A stretch of DNA of 64,000 nt. Source: Halobacterium zhouii. GTDB lineage: Archaea; Halobacteriota; Halobacteria; Halobacteriales; Halobacteriaceae. Position 1 is the stretch's first letter, and each line of letters begins with the position of its first letter. The notes beneath the pieces were generated by a model. That model made no database searches, had not been told where the DNA came from, and saw nothing but the letters and a program-made list of their open reading frames with translations. Location of the stretch: positions 1,736,001-1,800,000 of the forward strand of contig NZ_CP089593.1 in assembly GCF_021249405.1 (NCBI RefSeq), written 5' to 3'. A program made the translations under genes and the position numbers. Shown here piece after piece: positions 44,710 to 52,894 of this stretch.

Positions 44710-45294
44710 ATGAAATTGAAACGCCCGGCGCTGAGACGGTCGTCCAGGTCTTCGGAGACTGAAACGGAAGAACAGATCGAGGAGGCCGTGACAGACGCGA
44801 TCAGGAGTTCGAACGACAAGGTCGTCGAGATACGACCGGCGAACCAGTCGAACGGCTGGGGGAAGCGCCTGCTGATGGTGCTCGGGGGCGCCGCGCTCGC
44901 GGTCGGCTACTGGCTACAGCGGTCGCGGAATCCGACCGACGAACTCCGGAACGCGGTGGACGAGACTGCCGACCGGACCAAGAAAGCGAGCGAGCAGGCC
45001 GCCGAGACGATACAGACGGGCGGCGAGACGATGGCCGACCGGGTCGAGGAGGAGTCCCAGAAGGCCGGCGAACAGGTCCAGAAGACGGGCAAGGACGTGG
45101 CCGAAGAGACCGAACAGGCGAGCGAAGAGGCCGCCGAGAGAACCGAGAAGGCCGGTGAGGAGGCCGCCGAGAAGAGCGAACAGGCCGGCGAGAAGATGGA
45201 CGAGAGTGGTGGAGGCTCGTCCGGTGGTTCGTCGTCCAGTGGCTCCTCGAGCAGTTCCTCCGACGACTCGTCCAGCGGTTCGTCCGGTAGCTGA
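44710..45294 (+). CDS. Membrane-anchored protein with Glu/Lys/Ala helical repeats and Ser/Gly tail
   Basis: 194 aa. A basic/acidic N-terminus (~1-50) leads to one transmembrane helix (~56-74, KRLLMVLGGAALAVGYWL). Residues ~80-160 form amphipathic repeats such as AEETEQASEEAAERTEKAGE and AEKSEQAGEK, resembling LEA or apolipoprotein-like helices. The last ~35 residues are almost only Ser, Gly and Asp. YtxH-like topology. Likely a stress or envelope protein; function unknown. Base composition is typical of the neighbours. Confidence 0.7.
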   Translation: MKLKRPALRRSSRSSETETEEQIEEAVTDAIRSSNDKVVEIRPANQSNGWGKRLLMVLGGAALAVGYWLQRSRNPTDELRNAVDETADRTKKASEQAAETIQTGGETMADRVEEESQKAGEQVQKTGKDVAEETEQASEEAAERTEKAGEEAAEKSEQAGEKMDESGGGSSGGSSSSGSSSSSSDDSSSGSSGS

Positions 45295-45326
45295 TTCGGC
45301 GTTCCGTCCGACACTGACGAGGCCGG

Positions 45327-46514
45327 TCAGCGGTCCGGTTCCGGACCGCGGAGGCCGGCGTGCGTGTCGCGACTTCGGACGAGGCGCATCCGTGCGCGGA
45401 GTGCGTCCGGCGCTCCCGGGATCTCGGACGCCTCGACGTCGTCCGGCTCGTCGGGTGGGCGCGGATAGCGCCGGAGGTCCTTGTGGAGCGCGATGCCCGC
45501 CCTCGCGCCATCGCCGAGCGCGACCACCGTCTGGTTCTGCCCGTGTGTGAGGTCGCCGACGCCGTACGCACCGTCGACGCTCGTCTCGTAGTTCTCGTCG
45601 ACCGCGAGCGCGCCGTCGTCTGCGAGTGCACAGCCCAGCGACTCGGGTAGCGCGGTGTTGTACCGCTTGCCGTACATCGCGAACCCACCCAGGTACTCGC
45701 GCTCGGTTCCGTCCGCGAACGACAACCCCCCGAGCCAGGAATCAGCCGGGCGGTTCACGGCGGCACCGGTCACTCCTTCGCTGCTCGCTTGTTCCGTGGC
45801 CTCCCGCTGGTCGGCCGCGCTGCTCGCGGGTCGCTGGTGCTCCCCGCTCGCTCTTTCCGAGGGCTCGCTTCGCTCGCCCTCGTGCTCCTCCCGTGGGAAC
45901 GCGCCAACGGCCTCCTCCTCGACGCGGTCGACCGGGTGCGCGCGGAGCTGGCGTTCGGTCTCGTCACTCCACTCGGGGTCGCGACCGTCCAGTAGCAGGT
46001 CGACGTCGGTGGTGAAATTCAACATGAGCATCGCGACGTGCGCGGCCTCCTCCCCGTGACCGAGCACGAACACTGGTCCGTCGCCAAGCGAGTACGCGTC
46101 GCAGTGCAGGCAGTAGTGGAGGCCGCGTCCAGTGAACTCCTGGAGCCCCGGCACCGACGGTTCGACGTCTGTGAACCCCGTCGCGAACACCACGCGGTCC
46201 GCCTCGAGCGCGGTGTGAGTGGCGTCGACGGCGAACCCGCCGTCGCCGGTTCGCTCGACCGCGGTCACCGCGTCCTTGTGGTACTCGCCGCCGTACTCGA
46301 CGAGTTGCTCGGCGGCGTGGGCCGCCAGCTCCCGGCCGGAGACGTCCTCGGAGACGCCGAGGAGGTTGTGGACGTGGCTGACCGCCGCGTGTCGGCCACC
46401 CTCCTTCTCAAGGACGACGGTTCGGTGTCCGAGTCGCGTCGTGTAGAGTGCCGTCGTCATCCCGGCGGGCCCGCCGCCGACGACGGCCACCTCGCAGGAT
46501 AGTCGGTCGCTCAT
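45327..46514 (-). CDS. Thioredoxin reductase-like FAD/NAD(P) oxidoreductase
   Basis: 395 aa. FAD motif VAVVGGGPAGMTTALYTTRL at residues 9-28, redox pair Cys135/Cys138 (HYCLHCDAYSLG), NAD(P)-binding VFVLGHGEEAAHVAMLML around 148-165, and a late FAD motif GAYGVGDLTHGQ. A ~39-residue low-complexity insertion (residues ~209-247, with repeated Glu-Arg-Ser/Ala) breaks the NAD(P) domain. Probably reduces a thioredoxin-like protein or disulfide partner. Convergent with the upstream gene. Different from the standard ~330-aa TrxB by the insertion and long C-terminal tail. Confidence 0.83.
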   Translation of the reverse strand: MSDRLSCEVAVVGGGPAGMTTALYTTRLGHRTVVLEKEGGRHAAVSHVHNLLGVSEDVSGRELAAHAAEQLVEYGGEYHKDAVTAVERTGDGGFAVDATHTALEADRVVFATGFTDVEPSVPGLQEFTGRGLHYCLHCDAYSLGDGPVFVLGHGEEAAHVAMLMLNFTTDVDLLLDGRDPEWSDETERQLRAHPVDRVEEEAVGAFPREEHEGERSEPSERASGEHQRPASSAADQREATEQASSEGVTGAAVNRPADSWLGGLSFADGTEREYLGGFAMYGKRYNTALPESLGCALADDGALAVDENYETSVDGAYGVGDLTHGQNQTVVALGDGARAGIALHKDLRRYPRPPDEPDDVEASEIPGAPDALRARMRLVRSRDTHAGLRGPEPDR

Positions 46515-46631
46515 CGGTACGTGGGTTCGACACGAGGCGGGTTATTGGTTGGCGCAGGATTGTTGTGAGATGGTACGGCGACAGACAGCGCTGGCATCTA
46601 CCGCCCGCCTTGCGACGCCGCTCCGCGCTCG

Positions 46632-47165
46632 CTACGTTTCCGCGTCGTCGTGAGTTCCTGATTCAACCGTGTACGCCGCGATCCACGGCGGTTCGCCGCG
46701 GTCCTTCGACCACTCGAAGAGGTGGCGTTTCTCGTTCGCGTAGTAGTACCGGTAGGCGTCGACGTACTCCTCGGCCTCCCACTCGCCGGTGACCTGTGGC
46801 GGGTCGCTCGCCGTCTCGGACGGCCAATCGAGGCCGTCGACGACGTCGAGGTCGAGTGATTCGACCGTCGCCCAGCAGCCGTGTCGCTCGTCCGGGCCGT
46901 GGTCCCAGCGGTACCGCCATTCGCGGTGGGCGGCGTCGGTGTACGCCCGGAGGCGCTTCCAGTTGGCACGCGACTCGGCAGCCCACTGGGTGAGCGGGTG
47001 GTCCGCGTGCGTGAAGTAGAGGTCGTCCTCGCGCGGGTAGCCGACGAGCTGGACGGCAGTCGTGAGCACCATCGAACACTCGAGGACGCTGCTCGTGACG
47101 TGCGAGTCCACGAGCCACGCGGCCGCTCTATCGGGGTCTCGGTCCAGCCAGAACGCGTTGACCAT
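46632..47165 (-). CDS. Conserved haloarchaeal protein of unknown function
   Basis: 177 aa. Start MVNAFWLDRDPDRAAAWLVD. Contains paired Trp/His/Asp-rich motifs: HPLTQWAAESRANWKRL, AHREWRYRWDHGPDERHG and YRYYYANEKRHLFEWSK. The layout (LDRDP start, HPxxxWA, YRYYxxxK) reminds me of a phage-type DNA glycosylase/endonuclease-like family (pyrimidine dimer glycosylase relatives), but that is weak and from pattern memory only. No signal peptide. Divergent from the next gene, with ~95 nt between them. Confidence 0.6.
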   Translation of the reverse strand: MVNAFWLDRDPDRAAAWLVDSHVTSSVLECSMVLTTAVQLVGYPREDDLYFTHADHPLTQWAAESRANWKRLRAYTDAAHREWRYRWDHGPDERHGCWATVESLDLDVVDGLDWPSETASDPPQVTGEWEAEEYVDAYRYYYANEKRHLFEWSKDRGEPPWIAAYTVESGTHDDAET

Positions 47166-47259
47166 TCGTTCCCACTACGCGCTCGATGCACGTCAGTGCC
47201 TCGCCGTCCGCGAGCACGGGCGCCAGACGACCTTTGGGGCTGGCGCCCGAATCGAGCGT

Positions 47260-47616
47260 ATGGACAGCGACGACACCGACCGAGAGCAGGGCGTCGACTT
47301 CACCACCATCGACCCCGTCCTCGAGGACATCTCGTACCCGATCACGACCGACGAACTGGTCGACCAGTACGGCGACGAGACGGTCGACCGGACGAACGCG
47401 GACCCCATCCCGGTTCGGGAACTGTTCGAGGGAATCGGGGAGGACTCCTACGAGTCGCCCGAGGAGGTTCGCCAGATGATGCTGAACCTGATGCCCCGCG
47501 ACAGCGTCGGGCGCGCGAACTACTCAGACCGGGGTGGCTCCAGTCCGACGGAGACTGAAGAAGCCGAGGACGTCGACGCGGGACCCGACGGCGAAGAGAC
47601 CCCCGACGGGTCGTAG
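47260..47616 (+). CDS. Small acidic protein (DUF5789-like)
   Basis: 118 aa from ATG 47260 (MDSDDTDREQGVDF). The core DISYPITTDELVDQYGDETV and PEEVRQMMLNLMPRDSVGRA match, in pattern, haloarchaeal DUF5789 proteins with a small helical domain; the last 25 residues are an acidic tail. No catalytic motif. Function unknown. The next gene, DUF2071-like, starts 12 nt after its stop (GTG 47629), suggesting an operon. Confidence 0.68.
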   Translation: MDSDDTDREQGVDFTTIDPVLEDISYPITTDELVDQYGDETVDRTNADPIPVRELFEGIGEDSYESPEEVRQMMLNLMPRDSVGRANYSDRGGSSPTETEEAEDVDAGPDGEETPDGS

Positions 47617-47628
47617 CGAGGCGCCGGT

Positions 47629-48342
47629 GTGGTGCTCCCTGTCGCGTTCGGGTGGCGACACCTGCTGTTCGCGAACTGGCCCGTGGACGCCGACGAACTC
47701 GACGCGCACGTTCCCGACGCGTTCGCCGTCGACGAGTACGACGGGACTGGCTGGCTGTCCATCGTTCCGCTCGTCAACGTCGACACCCGTCCCCGGGGCC
47801 TCCCGGGGTGGGCAGGCGTCACGCTCCGGGAGCTGAACGTCCGGACCTACGTCACCTGCGACGGCGAACCGGGCGTCTACTTCTTCAGCCTCGACGCACA
47901 GGGTCTCGCCAGCGTGCTCGGCGCGCGCCTCACGCACTTCCTCCCGTACTACTACGCCCGCATCCGGTTCCGCCGCGACGGCGGCCGCGCCCGGGGCGAC
48001 GGCGGCCGCGTCCGGGTGTCGTCCAGGCGGCGCCACCCCGGCGACAGGCCGGCAAGATTCACCGCCTCGTACGCACCGACGGGAGACGCTTTCGAGGCCG
48101 AACCCGGGTCGCTGGCCGAGTTCCTGACGGAGCGCCGCCGACTGTTCACACAGTCGCCGAACGGCACCGTCCGGCACACCAACGTCGAACACGACCAGTG
48201 GACGCTGTACGACGCGAAGACGTCGATAACGGAGAACACGGTGTTCGAGGCGACCCGGTTCGAGTCACCGGACGCGGAGCCGGTCTGTTACTACAGTCCC
48301 GGCGTCGACGTGGTCACCACCCGGAGCAAGCGCTGGCGGTGA
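47629..48342 (+). CDS. DUF2071 (YqjF-like) family protein
   Basis: 237 aa from GTG 47629. The opening VAFGWRHLLFANWPVDADEL and the segment GWLSIVPLVNVDTRPRGLPG followed by TLRELNVRTYVTC are diagnostic of YqjF/DUF2071, a lipocalin-like or acetoacetate-decarboxylase-like fold. An Arg/Gly-rich insertion lies at residues ~112-130. Function is unknown; some authors consider it a small-molecule binder. Likely co-transcribed with the DUF5789-like gene. Confidence 0.8.
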   Translation: MVLPVAFGWRHLLFANWPVDADELDAHVPDAFAVDEYDGTGWLSIVPLVNVDTRPRGLPGWAGVTLRELNVRTYVTCDGEPGVYFFSLDAQGLASVLGARLTHFLPYYYARIRFRRDGGRARGDGGRVRVSSRRRHPGDRPARFTASYAPTGDAFEAEPGSLAEFLTERRRLFTQSPNGTVRHTNVEHDQWTLYDAKTSITENTVFEATRFESPDAEPVCYYSPGVDVVTTRSKRWR

Positions 48343-48393
48343 CGGCGTGGCGGTGTCGGGGCGGCGGTCACGGAGTTGCCGAACGGGGACTGC

Positions 48394-49395
48394 TCACTCG
48401 CCGGGCCCGTACTCGCGCGCGAACACGTCCAGGGTCGCCCGGAGCGACCCGAGGATCACGGGACCGAAGAACAGCCCCATGACGCCGATGGCGTAGAGAC
48501 CGCCGAACACGCCGAGGATGACGACGGTGGGGTTGATGCGCGCGTACCGGTCGACGACGATGGGGCGCAGGTAGTCGTCGGAGACGCCGACGACGATGGT
48601 GCCGTAGACGAGCAGGAACGCGGCGGCGAGCGGCCGACTGGTGGCAAGCAGGTAGACGACCGCCGGCCCCCACACGAGGAACGAGCCGACGATGGGCAAC
48701 AGTGCGAGCACGACCATCACGACCGTCCAGAACAGCGCGCTCGGGATGCCGACGGCGACCAACCCCAGCCCCGCGATCACCCCCTGGAAGATGGCGATGA
48801 GGACGTGTCCGGCCAGGACCCCACGCATGATGTCGTCGATCTCTGTGTACAGTTCGTCCTGGACGCCGTCCGAGAGCGGCACGGTGTGCCTGAGCCACCG
48901 GAAGAACGGCTCACGGTCCTTGAGGAAGTAGTACAGCAAGAAGAGCGCGAGACCGAAACCGACGACCATGTGCGTGATAGTGCCAAGAACCCCGACGAGG
49001 TTGCTCAGTTCGCCGGCGCCGATGCCAGAGAGGGCTGACTGCGCGAGTCGGCCGATTTCGATCTCGACGCCGGTGAACTCGCGAATGTAGTTCTCGAAGA
49101 CGGCGAACGTGAGGTCGCCGCGCTGGACGCGCCTTACGAGCGCAGTCGCCTCCGCGGCGGTCGAGCGAATCACCACGAGGAACGGCAGGAGGAGCACGAC
49201 CGTCGCCCCGAGTACGGTGAGGGAAGCGGCGATCCGGTCGCTCACCCGGGTTTCGAGGGTCCGCTGGACGGGGAGGAGGACGTACGCGAGGAGCACGGCG
49301 AGCAGGAAGTATTGGAGGAATGGTAGCACGAACGCGACCGTCAGTAGGAGGAGAACAGCGACGAGCGCCAGCAATACCCCCCTCGAGAGGTTCAT
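48394..49395 (-). CDS. AI-2E family transporter (PerM/TqsA-like)
   Basis: 333 aa from ATG 49395 (MNLSRGVLLALVAVL), with about seven or eight hydrophobic segments. Typical features are an amphipathic stretch after the first helices (LQYFLLAVLLAYVLLPVQRT), and LLYYFLKDREPFFRWLRHT followed by GLVAVGIPSALFWTVVMVV and PIVGSFLVWGPAVVYLL. Family members export small solutes or act as Na+/H+ antiporters. A longer start at 49431 is unlikely as it adds a basic, non-homologous piece. Divergent from the DUF1989 gene. Confidence 0.88.
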   Translation of the reverse strand: MNLSRGVLLALVAVLLLLTVAFVLPFLQYFLLAVLLAYVLLPVQRTLETRVSDRIAASLTVLGATVVLLLPFLVVIRSTAAEATALVRRVQRGDLTFAVFENYIREFTGVEIEIGRLAQSALSGIGAGELSNLVGVLGTITHMVVGFGLALFLLYYFLKDREPFFRWLRHTVPLSDGVQDELYTEIDDIMRGVLAGHVLIAIFQGVIAGLGLVAVGIPSALFWTVVMVVLALLPIVGSFLVWGPAVVYLLATSRPLAAAFLLVYGTIVVGVSDDYLRPIVVDRYARINPTVVILGVFGGLYAIGVMGLFFGPVILGSLRATLDVFAREYGPGE

Positions 49396-49478
49396 ATCGG
49401 TCGAACGACGCCGGCCCGAATAAAGCCACACCCCGACGCGGGTACAGTTCTTTGGTGTTCGTTCCCGTCGGGTCGCTC

Positions 49479-50108
49479 ATGGACACCACGCGCATTCCGG
49501 CGAAGAGCGGCGCGGCGTTCGCGGTCGACGCGGGCGACACCTTCGAGGTCGTCACCCCGGAACCCCGGCAGGTCGCCGACCTCGTGGCGTTCGTTCGCGG
49601 AGACCCGTCGGAGGCGTTCGCGCAGTCCTACACGCGCGACTGCAACGGGAAACTCCGCATCTCGACCGGGGACGCATTGTACACCACGGAGGGGAACGAG
49701 TTGCTGACGATAACGGCGGACGATTGTGGCGTCCACGACATCCTGTTCGGGCCGTGCACCGGGTGGATGCTCACCGACCGACCCACGGGCGACGGGCGAC
49801 AGAACGAACCCGGCGGATGCCGGGAGAACCTCGGACTCGCGCTCGACGCGTACGGCCTCGACGTCCCCGTTCCGGACACGATGAACGTCTTCCAGGAGTC
49901 GACGGTCACGGACCAGGTGTACTTCGACGTGCGCGAGAGTCCCGCGGAGGCCGGGGACGCGGTGACGTTCCGCGCGGAGCAGGACGCGGTCGTCGCGGTC
50001 TCGGCCTGTTCGGCGGAGGGCGTCGCGAGCGGCACGACGCTCACACCCATCGACGTGGTCGTTCCCGACGGAACGACCGTCTGTGTCGAGTCGGTCCACG
50101 ACAACTGA
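49479..50108 (+). CDS. DUF1989 / urea carboxylase-associated family protein
   Basis: 209 aa from ATG 49479. Motifs: TRIPAKSGAAFAVDAGDTF, CGVHDILFGPCTGWMLTD near residue 88, RENLGLALDAYGL and PDTMNVFQESTV. The fold is a double-stranded beta-helix-like barrel seen in urea carboxylase operons, but no urea genes are near here. May be a metabolic accessory protein. Cytoplasmic. Short, 84-nt divergent spacer with the AI-2E transporter gene. Confidence 0.83.
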   Translation: MDTTRIPAKSGAAFAVDAGDTFEVVTPEPRQVADLVAFVRGDPSEAFAQSYTRDCNGKLRISTGDALYTTEGNELLTITADDCGVHDILFGPCTGWMLTDRPTGDGRQNEPGGCRENLGLALDAYGLDVPVPDTMNVFQESTVTDQVYFDVRESPAEAGDAVTFRAEQDAVVAVSACSAEGVASGTTLTPIDVVVPDGTTVCVESVHDN

Positions 50109-50191
50109 CCGTCCGATAGGCCCACGCGACTAACCCGGTCGCCACAAATCGGCCAGTTCCGCATTTGTGCCTGCGCATCGATGCGAGACAC

Positions 50192-50935
50192 ATGGCTCGA
50201 CTCCACACGCACCGGGGCGTCGAAGCGGCCCTCGAACGGGGTGACCTCTCGGAGTGGAAGGCGATGCGGTACCGCTCGTTCGACCGGACGATGACCGAGG
50301 ACGACCCGCCGTTCCCGTGTTACTTCGCCACGGACGCCCACGAGGACGGCCACATCCGGTATCTCTTCGCGCCGTCCGAGGCGACCGAGGCGGGGAAAGC
50401 CGCAGTCGCAGACAGCCTCGAGACGTACCTCGATAGCGCGCGTGACATCGCCGACCTCACGTCGATGGCGGTGTTCTTCGAACCGCCGAGTGGAGAACTC
50501 GGCCTCGAGACGTACCGGGAGCGGTTCTGGGACCTTCTGGGGTACCTCCACCGCCACGACCCGGCACCGTGGCCCGACGAGATACCGGTGGACCCGGGCG
50601 ACCCCGAGTGGGAGTTCTGTTACGCCGGCGAACCGGTGTTCATGGTGGCGCGAGCGCCGTGTTACGAGCGCCGGCGGAGCCGCTACACACCCCACGGCCT
50701 CGAGATAACCGTACAGCCCCGGTGGGTGTTCGACGGCCTCGGCGGAGACACAGAGGAGGGACAGCGCGCGCGCAAGATAATCCGCGGCCGACTGGCCGAG
50801 TACGACGACGTGGCCCGTCACCCCGACATCGGCGACTACGGGGCACCGGGCGTCCACGAGTGGGAGCAGTACGTGCTCCCGGACGACAACGAGGAGCGAC
50901 GCGGCGGGTTCCCCATCGACGGCTGGTCGGGCTAA
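50192..50935 (+). CDS. YqcI/YcgG family protein
   Basis: 247 aa from ATG 50192. Family hallmarks are FPCYFATDAHEDGHIRYLFA, then MAVFFEPPSGELGLETYRER and the W-rich FWDLLGYLHRHDPAPWPDEI, followed by VFMVARAPCYERRRSRYTPH. A heme-binding or oxygenase-like function has been proposed for some relatives; not certain for this one. The Cys and His residues could bind a metal. Followed closely by the 18-nt tandem repeat. Confidence 0.78.
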   Translation: MARLHTHRGVEAALERGDLSEWKAMRYRSFDRTMTEDDPPFPCYFATDAHEDGHIRYLFAPSEATEAGKAAVADSLETYLDSARDIADLTSMAVFFEPPSGELGLETYRERFWDLLGYLHRHDPAPWPDEIPVDPGDPEWEFCYAGEPVFMVARAPCYERRRSRYTPHGLEITVQPRWVFDGLGGDTEEGQRARKIIRGRLAEYDDVARHPDIGDYGAPGVHEWEQYVLPDDNEERRGGFPIDGWSG

Positions 50936-51000
50936 GCGGCCCTGAATACGCCTGCTAAGTAGTCCTGGCCGGTTCAGTGATCCCGGCCAACGTCAGTAGC

Positions 51001-51072
51001 CCCAGTCGATTCAGTGGTCCCAGTCGATTCAGTGGTCCCAGTCGATTCAGTGGTCCCAGCCGACTCAGTGGT
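51001..51072. repeat. 18-nt tandem repeat (four copies)
   Basis: Four head-to-tail copies of CCCAGTCGATTCAGTGGT (51001-51018, 51019-51036, 51037-51054; the fourth, 51055-51072, differs at two bases). More diverged similar units lie just to the left (50970-51000). The last copy overlaps the stop codon of the minus-strand methyltransferase gene (51065-51067), so copy number could affect its 3' end. Located between convergent genes. Confidence 0.9.
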
Positions 51073-51688
51073 CGTCGGTTCGGAACACCCGGGCCGTGTC
51101 GCGGCCGCTCTGGGTCACCTCGACCTCGCGGAATCCGCGCCCGGTGAACACCCGGTTCCAATCCCTGTAGAACAGCGGCACGTCGTCTCTGACGTAGTTC
51201 ACGTCCTGCTCCGGGGGTTCGTCCAGGCCGGTGTCGCCCTCGTTTTCCACCGTGACCAGGAGGTCGCCCGTGATGCGCGCGAGTTCGTCGAACGTCGCCG
51301 CGTCGTCGGGGTGGACGTGCTGGAGCGTCTCCACGGAGTACACCACGTCGAAGGCGTCGTCGTCGAACCCGCTGGCGGCGTCCTGGATGTCCGCGCAGTG
51401 GAACTCGCCCGCCGACGCGAGGTCCGGGTAGGCGTCCGCCATCACGTCGAACGCGTCGGCGTTGATGTCGACGCCCGCCAGATCCTCGAAGCCGTTGTCG
51501 TAGAGATGCGAGAGGTGGCGGCCGGAGCTACAGCCCAGTTCCAGGACCGACGGGTCGCTGTCCGCGAACTCCGCGACGGTCCGCCGGACCGTTTCGCTCG
51601 TCTCGTTCGGGCCGTAGTACGCGTAGTACCGCGGCGAATACTCCCCCGAGCGTTCCGCCCACTCGTGGCGGACGTCCTCGGAGTCCAT
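51065..51688 (-). CDS. Class I SAM-dependent methyltransferase (downstream of aIF1A)
   Basis: 207 aa. SAM motif I is SVLELGCSSGRHLSHLYDNG around residue 48, motif II region LAGVDINADAFDVMADAYPD, and a motif FDVVYSVETLQHVHPDDAAT. The C-terminus ends VTQSGRDTARVFRTDDH. Only 5 nt follow the aIF1A stop, so co-transcription is very likely; target could be a small molecule, RNA or protein, unknown. Its 3' end lies within a tandem repeat. Confidence 0.85.
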   Translation of the reverse strand: MDSEDVRHEWAERSGEYSPRYYAYYGPNETSETVRRTVAEFADSDPSVLELGCSSGRHLSHLYDNGFEDLAGVDINADAFDVMADAYPDLASAGEFHCADIQDAASGFDDDAFDVVYSVETLQHVHPDDAATFDELARITGDLLVTVENEGDTGLDEPPEQDVNYVRDDVPLFYRDWNRVFTGRGFREVEVTQSGRDTARVFRTDDH

Positions 51689-51693
51689 GAGAA

Positions 51694-51978
51694 TCAGTCG
51701 ATGTGTCCTTCTTCGCGGAGCTGGTCGGCGTCCTGTTCACTGTACCGCCACTCGATGTTGGCCTTCTCGTCCTGCCAGTCCCAGGGCTCGACGAGCACGA
51801 CGTCGCCCTCGTTGATCCACGTGCGGTACTTCATCCGACCGGGGATACGACCCATCCGCTCCTCGCCGTCCTCACAACGGACCTCGACGTGGTTCCCGCC
51901 GTTGTGGCTCGTCACGACCGCGAACAGTTCGTCGTCGTCGGGCATGCGTAAATTCCGTCGCCCAGTGTCTTCGCTCAC
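51694..51978 (-). CDS. eif1A: Translation initiation factor aIF1A
   Basis: 94 aa. The OB fold is obvious: [20 protein letters not shown], then [20 protein letters not shown] and [21 protein letters not shown]-terminal and C-terminal tails are acidic. Stimulates ternary complex and mRNA binding on the 30S subunit. Promoter region about 180 nt upstream is shared in the same direction with the next methyltransferase gene but separated from it. First gene of an aIF1A-methyltransferase unit. Confidence 0.95.
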   Translation of the reverse strand: MSEDTGRRNLRMPDDDELFAVVTSHNGGNHVEVRCEDGEERMGRIPGRMKYRTWINEGDVVLVEPWDWQDEKANIEWRYSEQDADQLREEGHID

Positions 51979-52158
51979 ACTAACACTCGGAGCGGCAGAC
52001 GGTAAAGTGACGCGGTACGCTCGGTAGCGCGTAGCATCCGGTGAGATCGGCAGCGTGACGGCCGGAGAACGGTGATGTGGCGAGCGGAGAACAGTGACGC
52101 GACGGTCGGGAGTCGGCGGGAGGAAGCTGGAAGTCGGTAGCGTGACGGCGGAAACGGG

Positions 52159-52785
52159 TCACGAGACGCGCGTGATGACGGCGAGGAACGCCGGGTTCTG
52201 GCCCCAGCGTCGCACGAACGCCGTGTCGAGAACGAAATCCACGCGCCAGCCCTCGGCCTCGCGGAATCGCTCGGGGAACTCCGAGCGCGACACCCCCGCA
52301 CTCTCGAAGCCGGTGTCCGCCGACGGCGCGTCACACAGCACGAAGTACGTGCCGCCGGGGCGGAGCACCGAGCGCAGGCCGGCGACGAACCGGTCGCGCT
52401 CGCTGTCGGCGAGCACGTGGTACATCGCGGAGTCCACGACGGTGTCGAACCGGAGCGGGAGTTCGTCGAGTTCGAGCGCGTCCCACACCAGGAAGTTCGC
52501 GTCGATGCGCCGCCAGCGGGCCTTCGCTTGCGCCTCTGCGATGGCGCGCGGCGCGAAGTCGACGCCGAGTACGTCGTGGCCCTGGCGCGCGAGGTACAGC
52601 GAGAGTTCGCCCGTGCCACAGCCGACGTCGAGGACGCGCCCGCGGATAGCGCCCGCCTGTTCGAGTCGGACGAACGCCGGCTGTGGCTTCCCGATGTCCC
52701 AGTTCGGAATGGACGCGTACGCGGCGTCGTACGCGCGGGCCTGTGGGGTCTGTGGTGGCGGACAACCCGTCGTGCTCACCGCCAT
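52159..52785 (-). CDS. Class I SAM-dependent methyltransferase
   Basis: 208 aa. Motif I VLDVGCGTGELSLYLARQGH near residue 56, then VLGVDFAPRAIAEAQAKARW, LDELPLRFDTVVDSAMYHVL and the C-terminal FPERFREAEGWRVDFVLDTA. Similar to thiopurine/tellurite-type methyltransferases (TehB-like), with a Pro/Gln-rich N-terminus (TGCPPPQTPQARAYDAAYA). Substrate not determined. Between it and the aIF1A gene lie ~180 nt of GC-rich sequence with imperfect direct repeats (GTGACGGC/GGAGAAC units) and no gene. Confidence 0.83.
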   Translation of the reverse strand: MAVSTTGCPPPQTPQARAYDAAYASIPNWDIGKPQPAFVRLEQAGAIRGRVLDVGCGTGELSLYLARQGHDVLGVDFAPRAIAEAQAKARWRRIDANFLVWDALELDELPLRFDTVVDSAMYHVLADSERDRFVAGLRSVLRPGGTYFVLCDAPSADTGFESAGVSRSEFPERFREAEGWRVDFVLDTAFVRRWGQNPAFLAVITRVS

Positions 52786-52894
52786 ATCCCCCGTTGTTGT
52801 GCCACATCCAACGTGACGGCGGGCGGTGAAAAGACGATGGTGACGGAGTGATTACTGGGTCGTGTTCATCCTGCCGAGTCCGCACGCTGCCGAC

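Noticed and set aside
51001-51072. Possible CRISPR array
   Set aside because: Units are contiguous 18-mers with no spacers and no cas genes nearby.
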